A stretch of 64,000 nucleotides of DNA from CAXQZM01 sp965229645. Its GTDB lineage: Bacteria > Pseudomonadota > Alphaproteobacteria > UBA7985. A program made the position numbers and the translations under genes. The notes beneath the pieces are model-generated. The model searched no databases. It was not told the DNA's origin and saw nothing but the letters and a program-made list of their open reading frames with translations. Where the stretch lies: the NCBI GenBank assembly GCA_965229645.1, contig OZ245893.1, positions 1,116,001 to 1,180,000 of the forward strand, in the 5' to 3' direction. Positions 43,929 through 53,267 of this stretch are shown here, one piece after another. Each line of letters starts with the position of its first letter. Positions within the stretch are counted from its first letter, which is position 1.

Positions 43929-45065
43929 CTAGACGGCTTCCAATACCGTCGCGATGCCCTGACCGCCGCCGATACACTGCGTTGCCAGAGCGTAGGTTTT
44001 GCCCTCGCGTTTTAGGAGGCTCGCGGCCTTGCCCGTGATGCGCGCGCCCGTGGCGCCGAGGGGATGGCCCAGGGCCAAAGCCCCGCCGTCCAAATTGATC
44101 TTGGCTGGGTCGATGGCAAGGTCGGCGATGCAGGCCAGCGCCTGGCTGGAAAAGGCTTCATTGATCTCGACGATGTCGATCTGATCCATGGTCAGTCCCG
44201 CCCGTTCCAGGGCTTTTCGACTGGCACCGATGGGCCCCAAGCCCATGAGGGTGGGGTCGCAGCCCGACACCGCGACGGCGCGCACCCGCGCCAGCCCCGC
44301 CAAGCCATGGCGCGCGGCGTAAGCGGTCGAGCAGACCAGCGTCGCTGCGGCACCGTCGGTCAGGGGGGAGGAGGTGCCCGCCGTCACCGTACCGTCCTTG
44401 GCAAAGGCCAGTTTCAAGGCCGCCAAGCCTTCGGCGCTGGTCTCGGGGCGAATCGTCCCGTCCTGATCCACGGTGCCGTCCTTGGTCTCCACGGCAACGA
44501 TCTCGTCGCTCAGCTTGCCCGCCGCTTGCGCCGCGGCGGCCTTGGCGTGCGACTGCACCGCCAGCGCCTCCTGCGCTTCGCGGCCAATCGCATAGGCTCG
44601 CGCGACGTTTTCTGCGGTTTCCCCCATGCCCATGTAGGCCCCTGGCAAGCGGGCATAGAGGTCGGGGTTGGGCATGGGATTGAACCCGCCCATGGGCACC
44701 CGCGACATGCTCTCGACCCCCGCCGCGATGTAGGCGTCGCCCGCGCCCAGGGCGATCATGCCCGCGGCATTGTGAATCGACTGCATGGACGAGCCGCAAA
44801 ACCGGTTGATCGTCACCCCCGCGACCGATTGCGGCAACCCTGCCATCAGCCCGACAAGACGCGCCATGTTAAAGCCCTGCTCGCCCTCGGGGAAGGCGTT
44901 GCCCAGGATCAGATCCTCTAGCGTTTCGGGATCGACGCCCGTGCGCGCGACCAGTACCTTGACCGCCGTTGCGGCAAGGTCGTCCGCGCGCACACGCGCC
45001 AGCCCGCCCTTATGGGCAAAATGAAACGGCGTCCGCGCGTAGGCGGCGATCAAAACGTCGGTCAT
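43929..45065 (-). CDS. fadA: Acetyl-CoA acyltransferase (3-ketoacyl-CoA thiolase)
   Basis: This 378-aa thiolase completes each beta-oxidation cycle. The acyl-accepting Cys90 lies in TINRFCGSSMQSIHN, the His in GGALALGHPLGATG near residue 337, and the second Cys in ATQCIGGGQG near 367. The ATG at 45065 is chosen over a GTG at 45071. It sits between fadD (18-base gap) and the dehydrogenase/hydratase fusion. Confidence 0.93.
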   Translation of the reverse strand: MTDVLIAAYARTPFHFAHKGGLARVRADDLAATAVKVLVARTGVDPETLEDLILGNAFPEGEQGFNMARLVGLMAGLPQSVAGVTINRFCGSSMQSIHNAAGMIALGAGDAYIAAGVESMSRVPMGGFNPMPNPDLYARLPGAYMGMGETAENVARAYAIGREAQEALAVQSHAKAAAAQAAGKLSDEIVAVETKDGTVDQDGTIRPETSAEGLAALKLAFAKDGTVTAGTSSPLTDGAAATLVCSTAYAARHGLAGLARVRAVAVSGCDPTLMGLGPIGASRKALERAGLTMDQIDIVEINEAFSSQALACIADLAIDPAKINLDGGALALGHPLGATGARITGKAASLLKREGKTYALATQCIGGGQGIATVLEAV

Positions 45066-45083
45066 AGTCACAAGTCCTTTGGA

Positions 45084-46871
45084 TTAAGATGCTGCCCCTT
45101 GCTCGGCCCAGGCGGCGCGCAGGTCTTTTTTCAGAATTTTGCCGACGGGGGATTTGGGCAGTTCATCGACGAATTCGATCACTTTGGGGGTCTGGTACCC
45201 CGTCAGGCAGGTGCGCAAATCGGCGCGCAAGGCCTCCGCCGACAGCGTGCTGCCAGGCTTGAGCACCACGGCGGCATTGACCTGTTCGCCCGTTTGCGCG
45301 TCGGGGACGCCGTAGACGGCGCATTCCAACACCTCGGCCTGAGCGTTGATCAGTTCCTCAACGTCGCGCGGATAGACGTTGAACCCCGAAACGATGATCA
45401 TGTCCTTGAGGCGGTCAACGATGAAGAAAAATCCGTCTGCGTCCATGACGCCCATGTCGCCCGTATGAAAACGCCCGTTCTTCAGGACCTCGGCATTGGC
45501 ATCGGGGCGCTGCCAGTACCCTTGCATGACTTGCGGGCCCGAGATGCAGACTTCCCCGCGCTCCCCTGGCGCGACTAGGAGACCCGTTTCGGGATCGATA
45601 AGTTCGACGACCGTGCCAGGAACCGGCACGCCGATCGACCCGACGCCGCTTTCGTGCATGACTGTTGGACGCCCCGTGGGGTTCAAAACCGCGATGGGCG
45701 CCGTTTCGGACAGGCCGTACCCCTCGACAAGGGTCGTATGGCCTTGGGTTGCGGCGCGAAAGTCAGCGGCGGTGGACGCGGGCAACGCTGCGCCACCCGA
45801 GATTGCGTATTTCAGCTTGCTGAAATCGATCTTGCCCGCCGTGACATCGGGGTGGGCATTCAGCGCCGTATAGAGCGTTGGCACGCCTGCGAAGAAGGTG
45901 ACATGACGATCCTGCAAGAGGCGCGGAATCGCCCCGATCAGCTTGTTGCGATCGGAGTGGGTGACCATGATGACCTTGCCGCCCAACATGAGCATGAAGT
46001 TCAGGCAGCAGGTCATGGCGAAGACATGGTAGAACGGCAGAATTGCGAGCATGGCCGCGGTTTTGTGCTCGGCCTCGGTCAAGTCCCACCAGCCCATGAC
46101 TTGCTGGCAGTTCATGTACAAATTCCCATGGGTCAAGGTCGCCGCCTTCGGCAAGCCCGTGGTTCCGCCAGTGAATTGCAAGGCCGCCACGTCCGCAGAA
46201 GCGACCTCAACGGGCTTTAGACCGCCGCTGCCGCTGTCCAGCAAGGTTTGATACCCGAGAGTCTCTGCCGATTCCACGGGCCGCGCCAAGGTTTTCCGCC
46301 CCAGGGTTTTCAGCAAGAAGGCCGACAGCCCAGGCACGACGCCCGCGAAGGGGCACAAGATCACTTTTTTCAGCGAGGATCCCTGCTGAACCGCCGCAAC
46401 GGTGGCATAGACCGACGCCGTATCCAGCGTCACCATCAGTTCGACCTGGACCGCCTCGACCAGCTGCACCGCGGTCGATACGGGATAGAGCGGGTTGAAA
46501 TTGACGACCACCCCACCCGCTTTGGCAATGGCGAAGTAAAAAATCGGGTAGTAAGGACAGTTGGGCAAAAACAGCCCGACGTGCGTGCCCTTCGTCACGC
46601 CTTGGGCTTGCAACCCCGCCGCCACGCGGTCGACCAAGTCGCCCATCTGCGCGTAGGTGGTGCGCACTTGCGCACGGAACCCGCGCACGGGATCAGGAAA
46701 CTCCAGCGCCACCTTGTCCCCGAACGCCGCAACGGCATCGGACAGCAAATCGTTCAGCGTCCCGTCCTTCAAGGACGCATCCCAAGTTTGGCCCTCCGGG
46801 TACGACGCCTCCCAAGGGTAGGGACGCTTGAGAGATTTGGCGGCTTTGGGGGTTTTGGGCGCTTTGGACAT
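45084..46871 (-). CDS. fadD: Long-chain acyl-CoA synthetase
   Basis: This 595-aa ANL ligase activates fatty acids for the two downstream genes. The phosphate-binding loop QFTGGTTGLPKAATLTHGN is near residue 210, the aspartate/adenine region is VEGYGLSETAP, HTGDMGVMDADGF follows, and the C-terminal lysine lies in KSPVGKILKKDLR. The ATG at 46871 was chosen because the N-terminal extension to 47033 has no conserved content and lies in the promoter area shared with phoR. Confidence 0.93.
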   Translation of the reverse strand: MSKAPKTPKAAKSLKRPYPWEASYPEGQTWDASLKDGTLNDLLSDAVAAFGDKVALEFPDPVRGFRAQVRTTYAQMGDLVDRVAAGLQAQGVTKGTHVGLFLPNCPYYPIFYFAIAKAGGVVVNFNPLYPVSTAVQLVEAVQVELMVTLDTASVYATVAAVQQGSSLKKVILCPFAGVVPGLSAFLLKTLGRKTLARPVESAETLGYQTLLDSGSGGLKPVEVASADVAALQFTGGTTGLPKAATLTHGNLYMNCQQVMGWWDLTEAEHKTAAMLAILPFYHVFAMTCCLNFMLMLGGKVIMVTHSDRNKLIGAIPRLLQDRHVTFFAGVPTLYTALNAHPDVTAGKIDFSKLKYAISGGAALPASTAADFRAATQGHTTLVEGYGLSETAPIAVLNPTGRPTVMHESGVGSIGVPVPGTVVELIDPETGLLVAPGERGEVCISGPQVMQGYWQRPDANAEVLKNGRFHTGDMGVMDADGFFFIVDRLKDMIIVSGFNVYPRDVEELINAQAEVLECAVYGVPDAQTGEQVNAAVVLKPGSTLSAEALRADLRTCLTGYQTPKVIEFVDELPKSPVGKILKKDLRAAWAEQGAAS

Positions 46872-46999
46872 GGGCTCTACAAGGGATTTGTCTTTCAGGG
46901 GTCCTCCCAAAACTGGCGGATTTCTGTGTCGAGTCAAGGCCCGAGTTCGGCATCCCCCCTTGTTTTTTTGCTCAATTGAGGCCAGGTCGCGCGGCACGC

Positions 47000-48100
47000 A
47001 TGGCCCCGCCCCCTCGCCCTTCCTTGGCGTCAAAACGTCGTGCCCTGCGGGGGCAAATCCGCCAACAGCTGGACGTACTTGATCGCCTGCCCGATCCCTT
47101 GCTGCAAGTCACGGGCCGCAAAGGGCGGATCAAATGGGCCAATCGCGCAGCGCGCGAGGTGTTTGGCCCTGATCTGTTCGATGGCAAGTTGGCCGATTTC
47201 TTGCCCGCGAAACCGCTCAAAACTGCGCTCAAAACCCTGAAGAGTGACCCCGAAACCGTCGCCGAGCTGATTGTTCAGCCAAGCAATCAAAGAGGCCGTG
47301 ACTTTCAGGTGCGCCTCATACGCCTTGAGGCCAAGTCCCCCTTTGGCGCGCGCGTCCTGGTCGCCTTGAGCGACGTGACGGAGCTGCTGCGCTCGCAAAC
47401 CCAGCGGACGGACTTTATCGCCCATGCCTCCCATGAACTCAAAACCCCCGTCGCCGCGCTCTCCGGCCTGATCGAAACCCTGGAACACGATCCGAGCGCG
47501 CTGCCGACCTTCCTGCCGCTCATGGCCAAGGAAACCGCGCGCATGCGCGCCCTAACCGGCGGCTTGCTAGACCTGGCGAAAACCGAAATGCAGACCGACG
47601 CGCCGCCCCAGGAAGTTCTGGCGGTCGAACCGCTGATCGCGCAGAGCCTTGATGCCCTGGCGCAGGCTGTCCAGAACCGTCGGCAGAGCATTCTCAGGCA
47701 GGCCCCTGGCGCGAGCGCATGGGTGCGCGGCGACCCCGTTGCGCTCGCGACCGCCCTGACCAACCTGTTGCAAAACGCCATTGCCTACAGCCCTGAGGGC
47801 AGCACGATCCAGGTGGACACCCGCGTTGAGGATCAGGAAGTTTGGATCCGAGTCGTAGATCGGGGACCCGGAATCGCCGCCAAGCATTTGCCGCGCTTGA
47901 CCGAACGCTTCTACCGCGCCGATGCGGGACGCGATGCGAAGCACGGCGGGACGGGCCTGGGTTTGGCCATTGTTAAGCACATCTTGCTGCGCCATCACGG
48001 GCGGCTCTTGATCGACTCGACGCCTGGGCACGGCTCCTGCTTTACGCTTGTTCTGCCTTTGCACGCCGAGCCGACGGGGAACGGGATCGAAGCCGAATAG
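47000..48100 (+). CDS. phoR: Phosphate-regulon sensor kinase, no membrane segments seen
   Basis: This histidine kinase of about 366 aa starts at the ATG at 47000 (a TTG at 46976 is also possible). A PAS-like domain lies at about 25-125 (LPDPLLQVTGRKGRIKWANR), the phosphoacceptor His145 lies in IAHASHELKTPVAAL, and the ATPase domain has NLLQNAIAYSP, VVDRGPGIA and GGTGLGLAIVKHI. Classical PhoR has one or two N-terminal membrane helices; none is visible here even with the upstream start. The position directly before pstS supports the name. Confidence 0.85.
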   Translation: MAPPPRPSLASKRRALRGQIRQQLDVLDRLPDPLLQVTGRKGRIKWANRAAREVFGPDLFDGKLADFLPAKPLKTALKTLKSDPETVAELIVQPSNQRGRDFQVRLIRLEAKSPFGARVLVALSDVTELLRSQTQRTDFIAHASHELKTPVAALSGLIETLEHDPSALPTFLPLMAKETARMRALTGGLLDLAKTEMQTDAPPQEVLAVEPLIAQSLDALAQAVQNRRQSILRQAPGASAWVRGDPVALATALTNLLQNAIAYSPEGSTIQVDTRVEDQEVWIRVVDRGPGIAAKHLPRLTERFYRADAGRDAKHGGTGLGLAIVKHILLRHHGRLLIDSTPGHGSCFTLVLPLHAEPTGNGIEAE

Positions 48101-48221
48101 GTCAATCGACCCTAAGGAACATGCAAACCTATAAGGGGCTGGGATTTGTCTGCTGTTTCCACCTTGGCGCGAAATGCCTTTGCCCTTCGCCGCGCCATCT
48201 TTTCCACACCTTCCCCTCGAC

Positions 48222-48239
48222 CTGTCATAGGCTTGTCAT
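48222..48239 (+). promoter_or_regulatory. Pho box (PhoB-binding site) upstream of pstS
   Basis: CTGTCAT-AGGC-TTGTCAT gives two 7-bp direct repeats with a 4-bp spacer, nearly perfect to the known PhoB consensus. It lies 72-89 bases before the pstS ATG, as expected for an activator site overlapping the -35 region. It implies that the pst operon is induced by phosphate starvation through the PhoB encoded at 54048. Confidence 0.85.
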
Positions 48240-48310
48240 AATTGGCCCCTATGGCCCCCCTTGCGTCGATTGAGCGACGCAACGTGACTACCAAACAGGA
48301 GTGTCTCACT

Positions 48311-49285
48311 ATGGTTCGTCTTCTCACCCTCACCACCGCCTTGGCATCGACCGTGGCGACCGCCAACGCGCAAGAGCGCACGGGGTCCACCATTTATATG
48401 GTCGGGTCCTCCACCGTATTTCCCTTCTCCGAATACGTTATGGACAAATTCGCCGCCGAGACGGGGTTTGACCGTCCGACGAATTTTTCGACTGGCACGG
48501 GCGGGGGCAACAAGATTTTCTGCAAAGGCATCGGCGCCGAGCATCCTGATTTGTCGGGGGCCTCATCGCGTTGGAATGAAAAGCGCTTTATCCAGTGCGA
48601 CCAAGGCGGCATCCCGCGCCAGGAAGCTGGCGGCTACACGGAAATGAACATTGGCTTTGACGGCATCACCCTGTTCAATTCCGTCGACGAAGCCCCCCTG
48701 GAGTTGGACCGCGCAGGCCTGGCCTTTGCTCTGACGACGGTTGACGCGTCCGAGTGTGGCTATGAGGGCGAGGTGCCCGACGTGACCGTGCTCGGCCCGC
48801 CCGAATCCTCGGGTACCCGCGCCGCGTTCGCCGAATTGGTTGTTGAAGCGGGGTTTGAAGCAGCAGGCTGCGACGAAGACATCGTGGACTCGTTCGCCGA
48901 CGTTTTTGACATCGGCGGGGCCTATATTGAGGGCAGCGAAAACGACGCCGCCATGGTCGATGAAATCGCGGCGACCGCAGGCATGATCGGCATTGCGGGC
49001 TATTCCTTCCTATCCAACAACCTCGATCGCGTGCAAGGCGCGACGATTGAGGGGGTGGAGCCCACGTTCGAGAACATTGCTTCGGGCGACTATCCCGTTT
49101 CGCGTCGTCTCTGGTTCTATGTGAAAAACGCCCACTTGGACGTGATCCCAGGCCTGCGTGATTTCGTGAATTTTTACATGCAGGATCGCTTCATCGGCGA
49201 AGCGGGGGAATTGATTGCCGTTGGCCTCATCCCCCTGCCCGCCGAAGAACGCGCCGCCGAGCAAGCCCAGGCCGCCGACCTGTAG
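48311..49285 (+). CDS. pstS: Phosphate-binding periplasmic protein
   Basis: This 324-aa protein has a signal peptide (about residues 1-21, ending ANA) and the phosphate-binding motifs GSSTVFPFSEYV near the N-terminus, TGTGGGNKIFC and ESSGTRAAFAELV. The ATG at 48311 is set by AGGAG 9 bases upstream and by the signal peptide. It is the first gene of the pst operon under the Pho box at 48222. The C-terminus is Ala/Glu-rich. Confidence 0.93.
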   Translation: MVRLLTLTTALASTVATANAQERTGSTIYMVGSSTVFPFSEYVMDKFAAETGFDRPTNFSTGTGGGNKIFCKGIGAEHPDLSGASSRWNEKRFIQCDQGGIPRQEAGGYTEMNIGFDGITLFNSVDEAPLELDRAGLAFALTTVDASECGYEGEVPDVTVLGPPESSGTRAAFAELVVEAGFEAAGCDEDIVDSFADVFDIGGAYIEGSENDAAMVDEIAATAGMIGIAGYSFLSNNLDRVQGATIEGVEPTFENIASGDYPVSRRLWFYVKNAHLDVIPGLRDFVNFYMQDRFIGEAGELIAVGLIPLPAEERAAEQAQAADL

Positions 49286-49316
49286 GGCGAACACCTTCCC
49301 AAAACTCCAATTTTGT

Positions 49317-49339
49317 CAGGGGGTGCCTAGCGCCCCCTG
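49317..49339 (+). terminator. Strong hairpin between pstS and pstC
   Basis: A stem of about 10 bp (CAGGGGGTGC paired with GCGCCCCCTG, loop CTA) is followed by a T-rich stretch rather than a solid T run. It lies in the 124-bp gap after pstS. It likely acts as a partial terminator or 3'-end stabiliser that makes PstS more abundant than the permease. Confidence 0.6.
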
Positions 49340-49409
49340 GCTTGTGTTTCACGCGACAACCCGCCATGGACCCGCATAGCCCGATTCCGCGAGGCGAGGA
49401 GCGCCGACT

Positions 49410-51788
49410 GTGAGCTTGCTGTTTCAAATTCTGCTGCTGGGTCTTGTGGTCGTCATCTTTATGATGGGTCCGTACCTAACCGCAACGCGCCTTGCTGTGG
49501 CGCGCGGGCGGGCGCATCAGCAGGCCCCTGGGCGCAACGCCTTCGGGTTGCGGGCGCAACCGCGGTTTTACGGCCTGCTCGCCATTTTCGTCGCCGTTTT
49601 GCCCGCAACCTTGGTCGCCCTGGTTGGACTGGGCGCTTACGTGCCCAATGCGGAAAAGTCTGTCACGGGCGAGGTGATCGCAACCCGGCTGCAAACGCCC
49701 ATCGGGGCCAACGAACTCGACCTGGACCCGAGCTTGACCTACGAACAGTTTTTGGCGCTGCCCGCCGCAGACCTCGGGTTCTTTGGCGGCACGCCGCAAC
49801 GCCAGCTCCGCAATACCTTGCAAGTGGCCGACGATTGCGTCACGCAGGCGGCAAGGGTCATGGCCGCCAACTGGCCGCTCAGCTTGGCCCCGCCCTGCTT
49901 GGAACCGGGCTTTGCACTCGACTTTTTTGACGGTTTGGGCGAGGCGCGCTTGATCGCCGAGGATCGCATTCGCGCGCGCACCTTTTTGGCGATCTTGCTC
50001 GCGGCGCTGATCGGCTTGGCCTGCTCGGCCCTCGTCTCAATCCCGCGCTTGCCCGCGCGGCAGGTGCAGGAACGCACGACGCTGGCGCTCTTGGCCCTGG
50101 CCTCGCTGGTCGCCATCATGGCCATGGTCGCCCTGATTGTCACCTTGCTTGGCAATACCTTGGGCTTCGTGCGGTTTGGACAAACCTACAACTACGGCGG
50201 CCCCTTGCGCCTGCCCGATTGGGCGCAACGGGCCTACGCAGGCATCGACATGGCCCCCATACGCCGCTGGTCGCAGCCGGTCGAGCCCGCCGACTTCATC
50301 GACTATGGGGCGGCAGGGGCGATTTTGCTGGACGGGCAGTTGGTCGTAGAGGAGACCCTTGGCCTCGACGACCAGGGCGCAGAGTTTGTGGAGAGTGCCC
50401 AGCACAAATGGCAGGTCCGCCTGCCGAGCGGCCCCGCGAATCTCGGCCTTTCCAGGCGTCAGCTCGCCTTCGTGGCCAATGTGCAGCGAAGGGGCGGCAC
50501 CCTGCGCGAGGCCGATATTCGCCGCCTGCTGCCCTTTGCCCGCGAATTGATCGATCCCTTGCTCGACGCCCAGGCCTTCGCGGCGGCCCAGGCCACGGCC
50601 AAAGCCAACTTGGCCGCCGCAACCGCGCAGGCCCAGCAAGACTACCAGGCCTTCATCACCCGGCAGATCGCCCAGCAAGGCCTGGAGGATCAGCCCGCGC
50701 GCCTGAGCCCCGCCTACATCCGCACCTATGGCCTGAGCGATGAGATCGGCAGCCTCGACACCCAGGCGGTGCTGGCGGCGATGCGACCGCACGCTGGGGA
50801 ATCCGCGACCGCCTTCGCGGCCCGTCAGCAGGCGCGCGCCGCCTTGATTGAGGAGGAAATCGCCCGGTTGCAGCGCAAGTACGCGCGCGACCAGCGCAAC
50901 CGTGCCTTCTTGCACTTTCAAGACCTCTCGGACGCGCAGCGCCGCTGGCACTGGTTGCGGGATTTTTTCAGTTGGGACTATAAGCCTGGGGCGGCCAATA
51001 GCGCCGAGGAACCGAGCCACCGCTTCGGCGTGCTGGCCATATTCTACGGCACCGTCGCCATCGGCACCATCGCCTTGCTCGTCTCGGTCCCCTTAGGTCT
51101 GCTCGCCGCTATTTTTGTCAGCCAGTTTTCCAGCCGCAGGTTCAAGGCCGTCGCCAAACCGACGCTGGAGATTTTGGCGGGCATTCCCACCATCGTCTAC
51201 GGCTACTTCGCCCTTTTGGCCGTCGCCCCCTTTATCCAATCGGGCTTTATCTATTTTGAGCAGCATTCGATCCAGTGGGTCCGCGACGTGTACAACTGGC
51301 TGCCGCTGGAAACGCCGCAACGGCGCATGGCGCTGGTGGCGGGCATGGTCATGGGCTTTATGCTGATTCCCTTCATTTCTTCGACCACCGAAGACGCGCT
51401 CGCTGCGGTGCCCCAGGGGATGCGGGACGGGGCTTTGGCGTTGGGGTCCACCAAGTCGGAATCGCTGTTCCGGGTGCAGTTCTTCGCCGCCTTGCCGGGC
51501 ATTGTCGGCGGTATTTTGCTGGCCGTCTCCCGCGCCATCGGCGAGACCATGATCGTGTTTGTCGCCGCTGGGGCCACGCCCAATGCCGTCTTGACCTTCA
51601 ACCCGCTTGCCTCGCAAACCACCGCCACCGTCATCATCGCCAATCGGTTTGGCGGCGCGGAAGATTCCGAAGGCACGGGCGTTGTCTATTTGGCCTTCAC
51701 CATCGGGCTGGTTCTGCTCATGCTGACCTTGGTGCTGAACCTCGCCGCCATCTATGTGGTCCGTCGCTTCCGCGCGCGGTACGAATAG
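49410..51788 (+). CDS. pstC: Phosphate ABC transporter permease PstC, enlarged
   Basis: This 792-aa protein is much longer than typical PstC (about 300-490 aa). Membrane helices lie near residues 5-25, 52-75, 190-207 and 222-250. A large extra domain follows (about 255-540) with an Ala/Gln-rich coiled-coil stretch (AAATAQAQQDYQAFI). The standard permease domain is at about 545-792, with the EAA-type loop AVPQGMRDGALALGSTKSES and GETMIVFVAAG. It starts with GTG. The extra part probably faces the periplasm. It is co-transcribed with pstA. Confidence 0.9.
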   Translation: MSLLFQILLLGLVVVIFMMGPYLTATRLAVARGRAHQQAPGRNAFGLRAQPRFYGLLAIFVAVLPATLVALVGLGAYVPNAEKSVTGEVIATRLQTPIGANELDLDPSLTYEQFLALPAADLGFFGGTPQRQLRNTLQVADDCVTQAARVMAANWPLSLAPPCLEPGFALDFFDGLGEARLIAEDRIRARTFLAILLAALIGLACSALVSIPRLPARQVQERTTLALLALASLVAIMAMVALIVTLLGNTLGFVRFGQTYNYGGPLRLPDWAQRAYAGIDMAPIRRWSQPVEPADFIDYGAAGAILLDGQLVVEETLGLDDQGAEFVESAQHKWQVRLPSGPANLGLSRRQLAFVANVQRRGGTLREADIRRLLPFARELIDPLLDAQAFAAAQATAKANLAAATAQAQQDYQAFITRQIAQQGLEDQPARLSPAYIRTYGLSDEIGSLDTQAVLAAMRPHAGESATAFAARQQARAALIEEEIARLQRKYARDQRNRAFLHFQDLSDAQRRWHWLRDFFSWDYKPGAANSAEEPSHRFGVLAIFYGTVAIGTIALLVSVPLGLLAAIFVSQFSSRRFKAVAKPTLEILAGIPTIVYGYFALLAVAPFIQSGFIYFEQHSIQWVRDVYNWLPLETPQRRMALVAGMVMGFMLIPFISSTTEDALAAVPQGMRDGALALGSTKSESLFRVQFFAALPGIVGGILLAVSRAIGETMIVFVAAGATPNAVLTFNPLASQTTATVIIANRFGGAEDSEGTGVVYLAFTIGLVLLMLTLVLNLAAIYVVRRFRARYE

Positions 51789-51791
51789 GCG

Positions 51792-53255
51792 ATGGCTATG
51801 ACGAACCCCGCCGCCACGCGCCCCGCCAGGCGCATTGCCAGCCGCAAAGCCTGGGACCGGGTGCTTGCGGGCGTATCTGGGGCGGTGCTGGCGTTCGTGG
51901 CCCTGATCCTGGTCGCCCTGTTTTGGGACGTGATCGACGGCGCGAAAATGAGTTGGAAGCGCGCGGAAATCAGCGTTGATATTCGCTACCCCGACGCCGA
52001 CGCACTCTATCAAGACGGTCCCGCCTTTGCCACCACGGCCCCTGGTCCCTTGGCCGTGCGGCAGGTGCGGGTCGAAACCCGCCCGCTGGTGATCGACGCC
52101 CTGATCGGCAGCCGCAACGCCTACGACCCGCAGATCGTCCAATCCGTCGAGCGCTTGACGGGGGTCCAGCCCGCAGATTTGACCGCGCGGACCCGCGGTC
52201 GCGCGCCCGTTCCAGCAAGCTACGCGGGGCAGATTGGCGCCTTGTTCATCGACCCAGGGCCCTACTTCAAGGCGAGATTTGAGGGCAATCCCGACCTGGC
52301 AGGCACCACGGGCACCTACGCCTTGGCCTTTTCGACCGATGCGGACGCCTATCTGCGCGGCTTTGAGCGCCTGCTGGTCGATGGCACGGGCCAGATTCCT
52401 CTGTCGCGGCTTTCGCCCTTTCAGCGCTCGGTTCTGGATCGGCTGCGCGAGCGGGACGCGGTCCGCCGCGTCTGGAACTGGTCGTTCTTGACCAACGCCT
52501 ATCCGCAAAGCCAGCGCGTCCTCGCGGGCATCGGCCCCGCCATCCAGGCCTCGCTGCTCATGATGTTGATCGTGGTCGTGGTGGCGCTGCCCGTTGGCGT
52601 CGGCTCGGGCATTTTCTTGGAGTTTTTTGCCCCCCGCAAGGGCCTTTGGGGCTGGGTCACGACGGTGATCGAAATCAACATCAACAACTTGGCCTCGGTC
52701 CCGTCCATCGTGTTCGGCCTCATGGGGCTCGCGATCTTTGTGCAAGCCTGGGGGCCGATCTTCATCTTCGATACAGGTCTAGCCACGCCGATTGTTGGGG
52801 GCCTGATCTTAAGCCTCATGACCCTGCCGACCATCGTGGTCACATCGCGCGCGGCGCTCCTGGCGGTCCCGCCCTCGTTCCAGCAGGCGGCTTACGGCAT
52901 CGGCGCAACCAAGATGCAGACCATTTTCCGCTTTGTGTTGCCCTACGCCTTCCCCGGGATCTTGACGGGCGTTATCATCGGCGTCGCCCAGGCCATCGGC
53001 GAAACCGCGCCGCTGGTGGTAATCGGCATGGTCGCCGCCGAGGTGACGACCTGCCAGGCGGGGCTCTTGTGCCTGGAAGACCCCTCCCCCGCGCTACCCA
53101 CCGCGATTTCGTACTTCCGCCGCTTTATGGACGGCGATCAGCAGATGGTCTCACGATCTTATATGACCATCATCGTTCTGCTCAGTTTGGTTTTGTCGAT
53201 GAACGCCTTGGCCTCCTTCATTCGTGGCCGCATTGCCAGATCTCGGCAAGGATAG
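51792..53255 (+). CDS. pstA: Phosphate ABC transporter permease PstA, enlarged
   Basis: This 487-aa protein has a first helix at about residues 25-47 (VLAGVSGAVLAFVALILVALF), a periplasmic insert of about 200 residues (55-250), then the canonical permease domain with the EAA-type loop AVPPSFQQAAYGIGATKMQT and GETAPLVVIGM. It starts 3 bases after pstC. The large insert parallels the one in PstC, so the two may pair outside the membrane. Confidence 0.92.
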   Translation: MAMTNPAATRPARRIASRKAWDRVLAGVSGAVLAFVALILVALFWDVIDGAKMSWKRAEISVDIRYPDADALYQDGPAFATTAPGPLAVRQVRVETRPLVIDALIGSRNAYDPQIVQSVERLTGVQPADLTARTRGRAPVPASYAGQIGALFIDPGPYFKARFEGNPDLAGTTGTYALAFSTDADAYLRGFERLLVDGTGQIPLSRLSPFQRSVLDRLRERDAVRRVWNWSFLTNAYPQSQRVLAGIGPAIQASLLMMLIVVVVALPVGVGSGIFLEFFAPRKGLWGWVTTVIEININNLASVPSIVFGLMGLAIFVQAWGPIFIFDTGLATPIVGGLILSLMTLPTIVVTSRAALLAVPPSFQQAAYGIGATKMQTIFRFVLPYAFPGILTGVIIGVAQAIGETAPLVVIGMVAAEVTTCQAGLLCLEDPSPALPTAISYFRRFMDGDQQMVSRSYMTIIVLLSLVLSMNALASFIRGRIARSRQG

Positions 53256-53267
53256 AGGACCCGCCCT

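Noticed and set aside
42072..44015. A 647-codon open frame on the + strand
   Set aside because: It lies wholly antisense to the dehydrogenase/hydratase fusion, has no domain logic, and its composition is that of a GC-rich shadow frame.
51093..52745. A 550-codon open frame on the - strand
   Set aside because: It is antisense to pstC and pstA, His/Gln/Gly/Arg-rich and without recognisable motifs; a shadow of strong codon bias.
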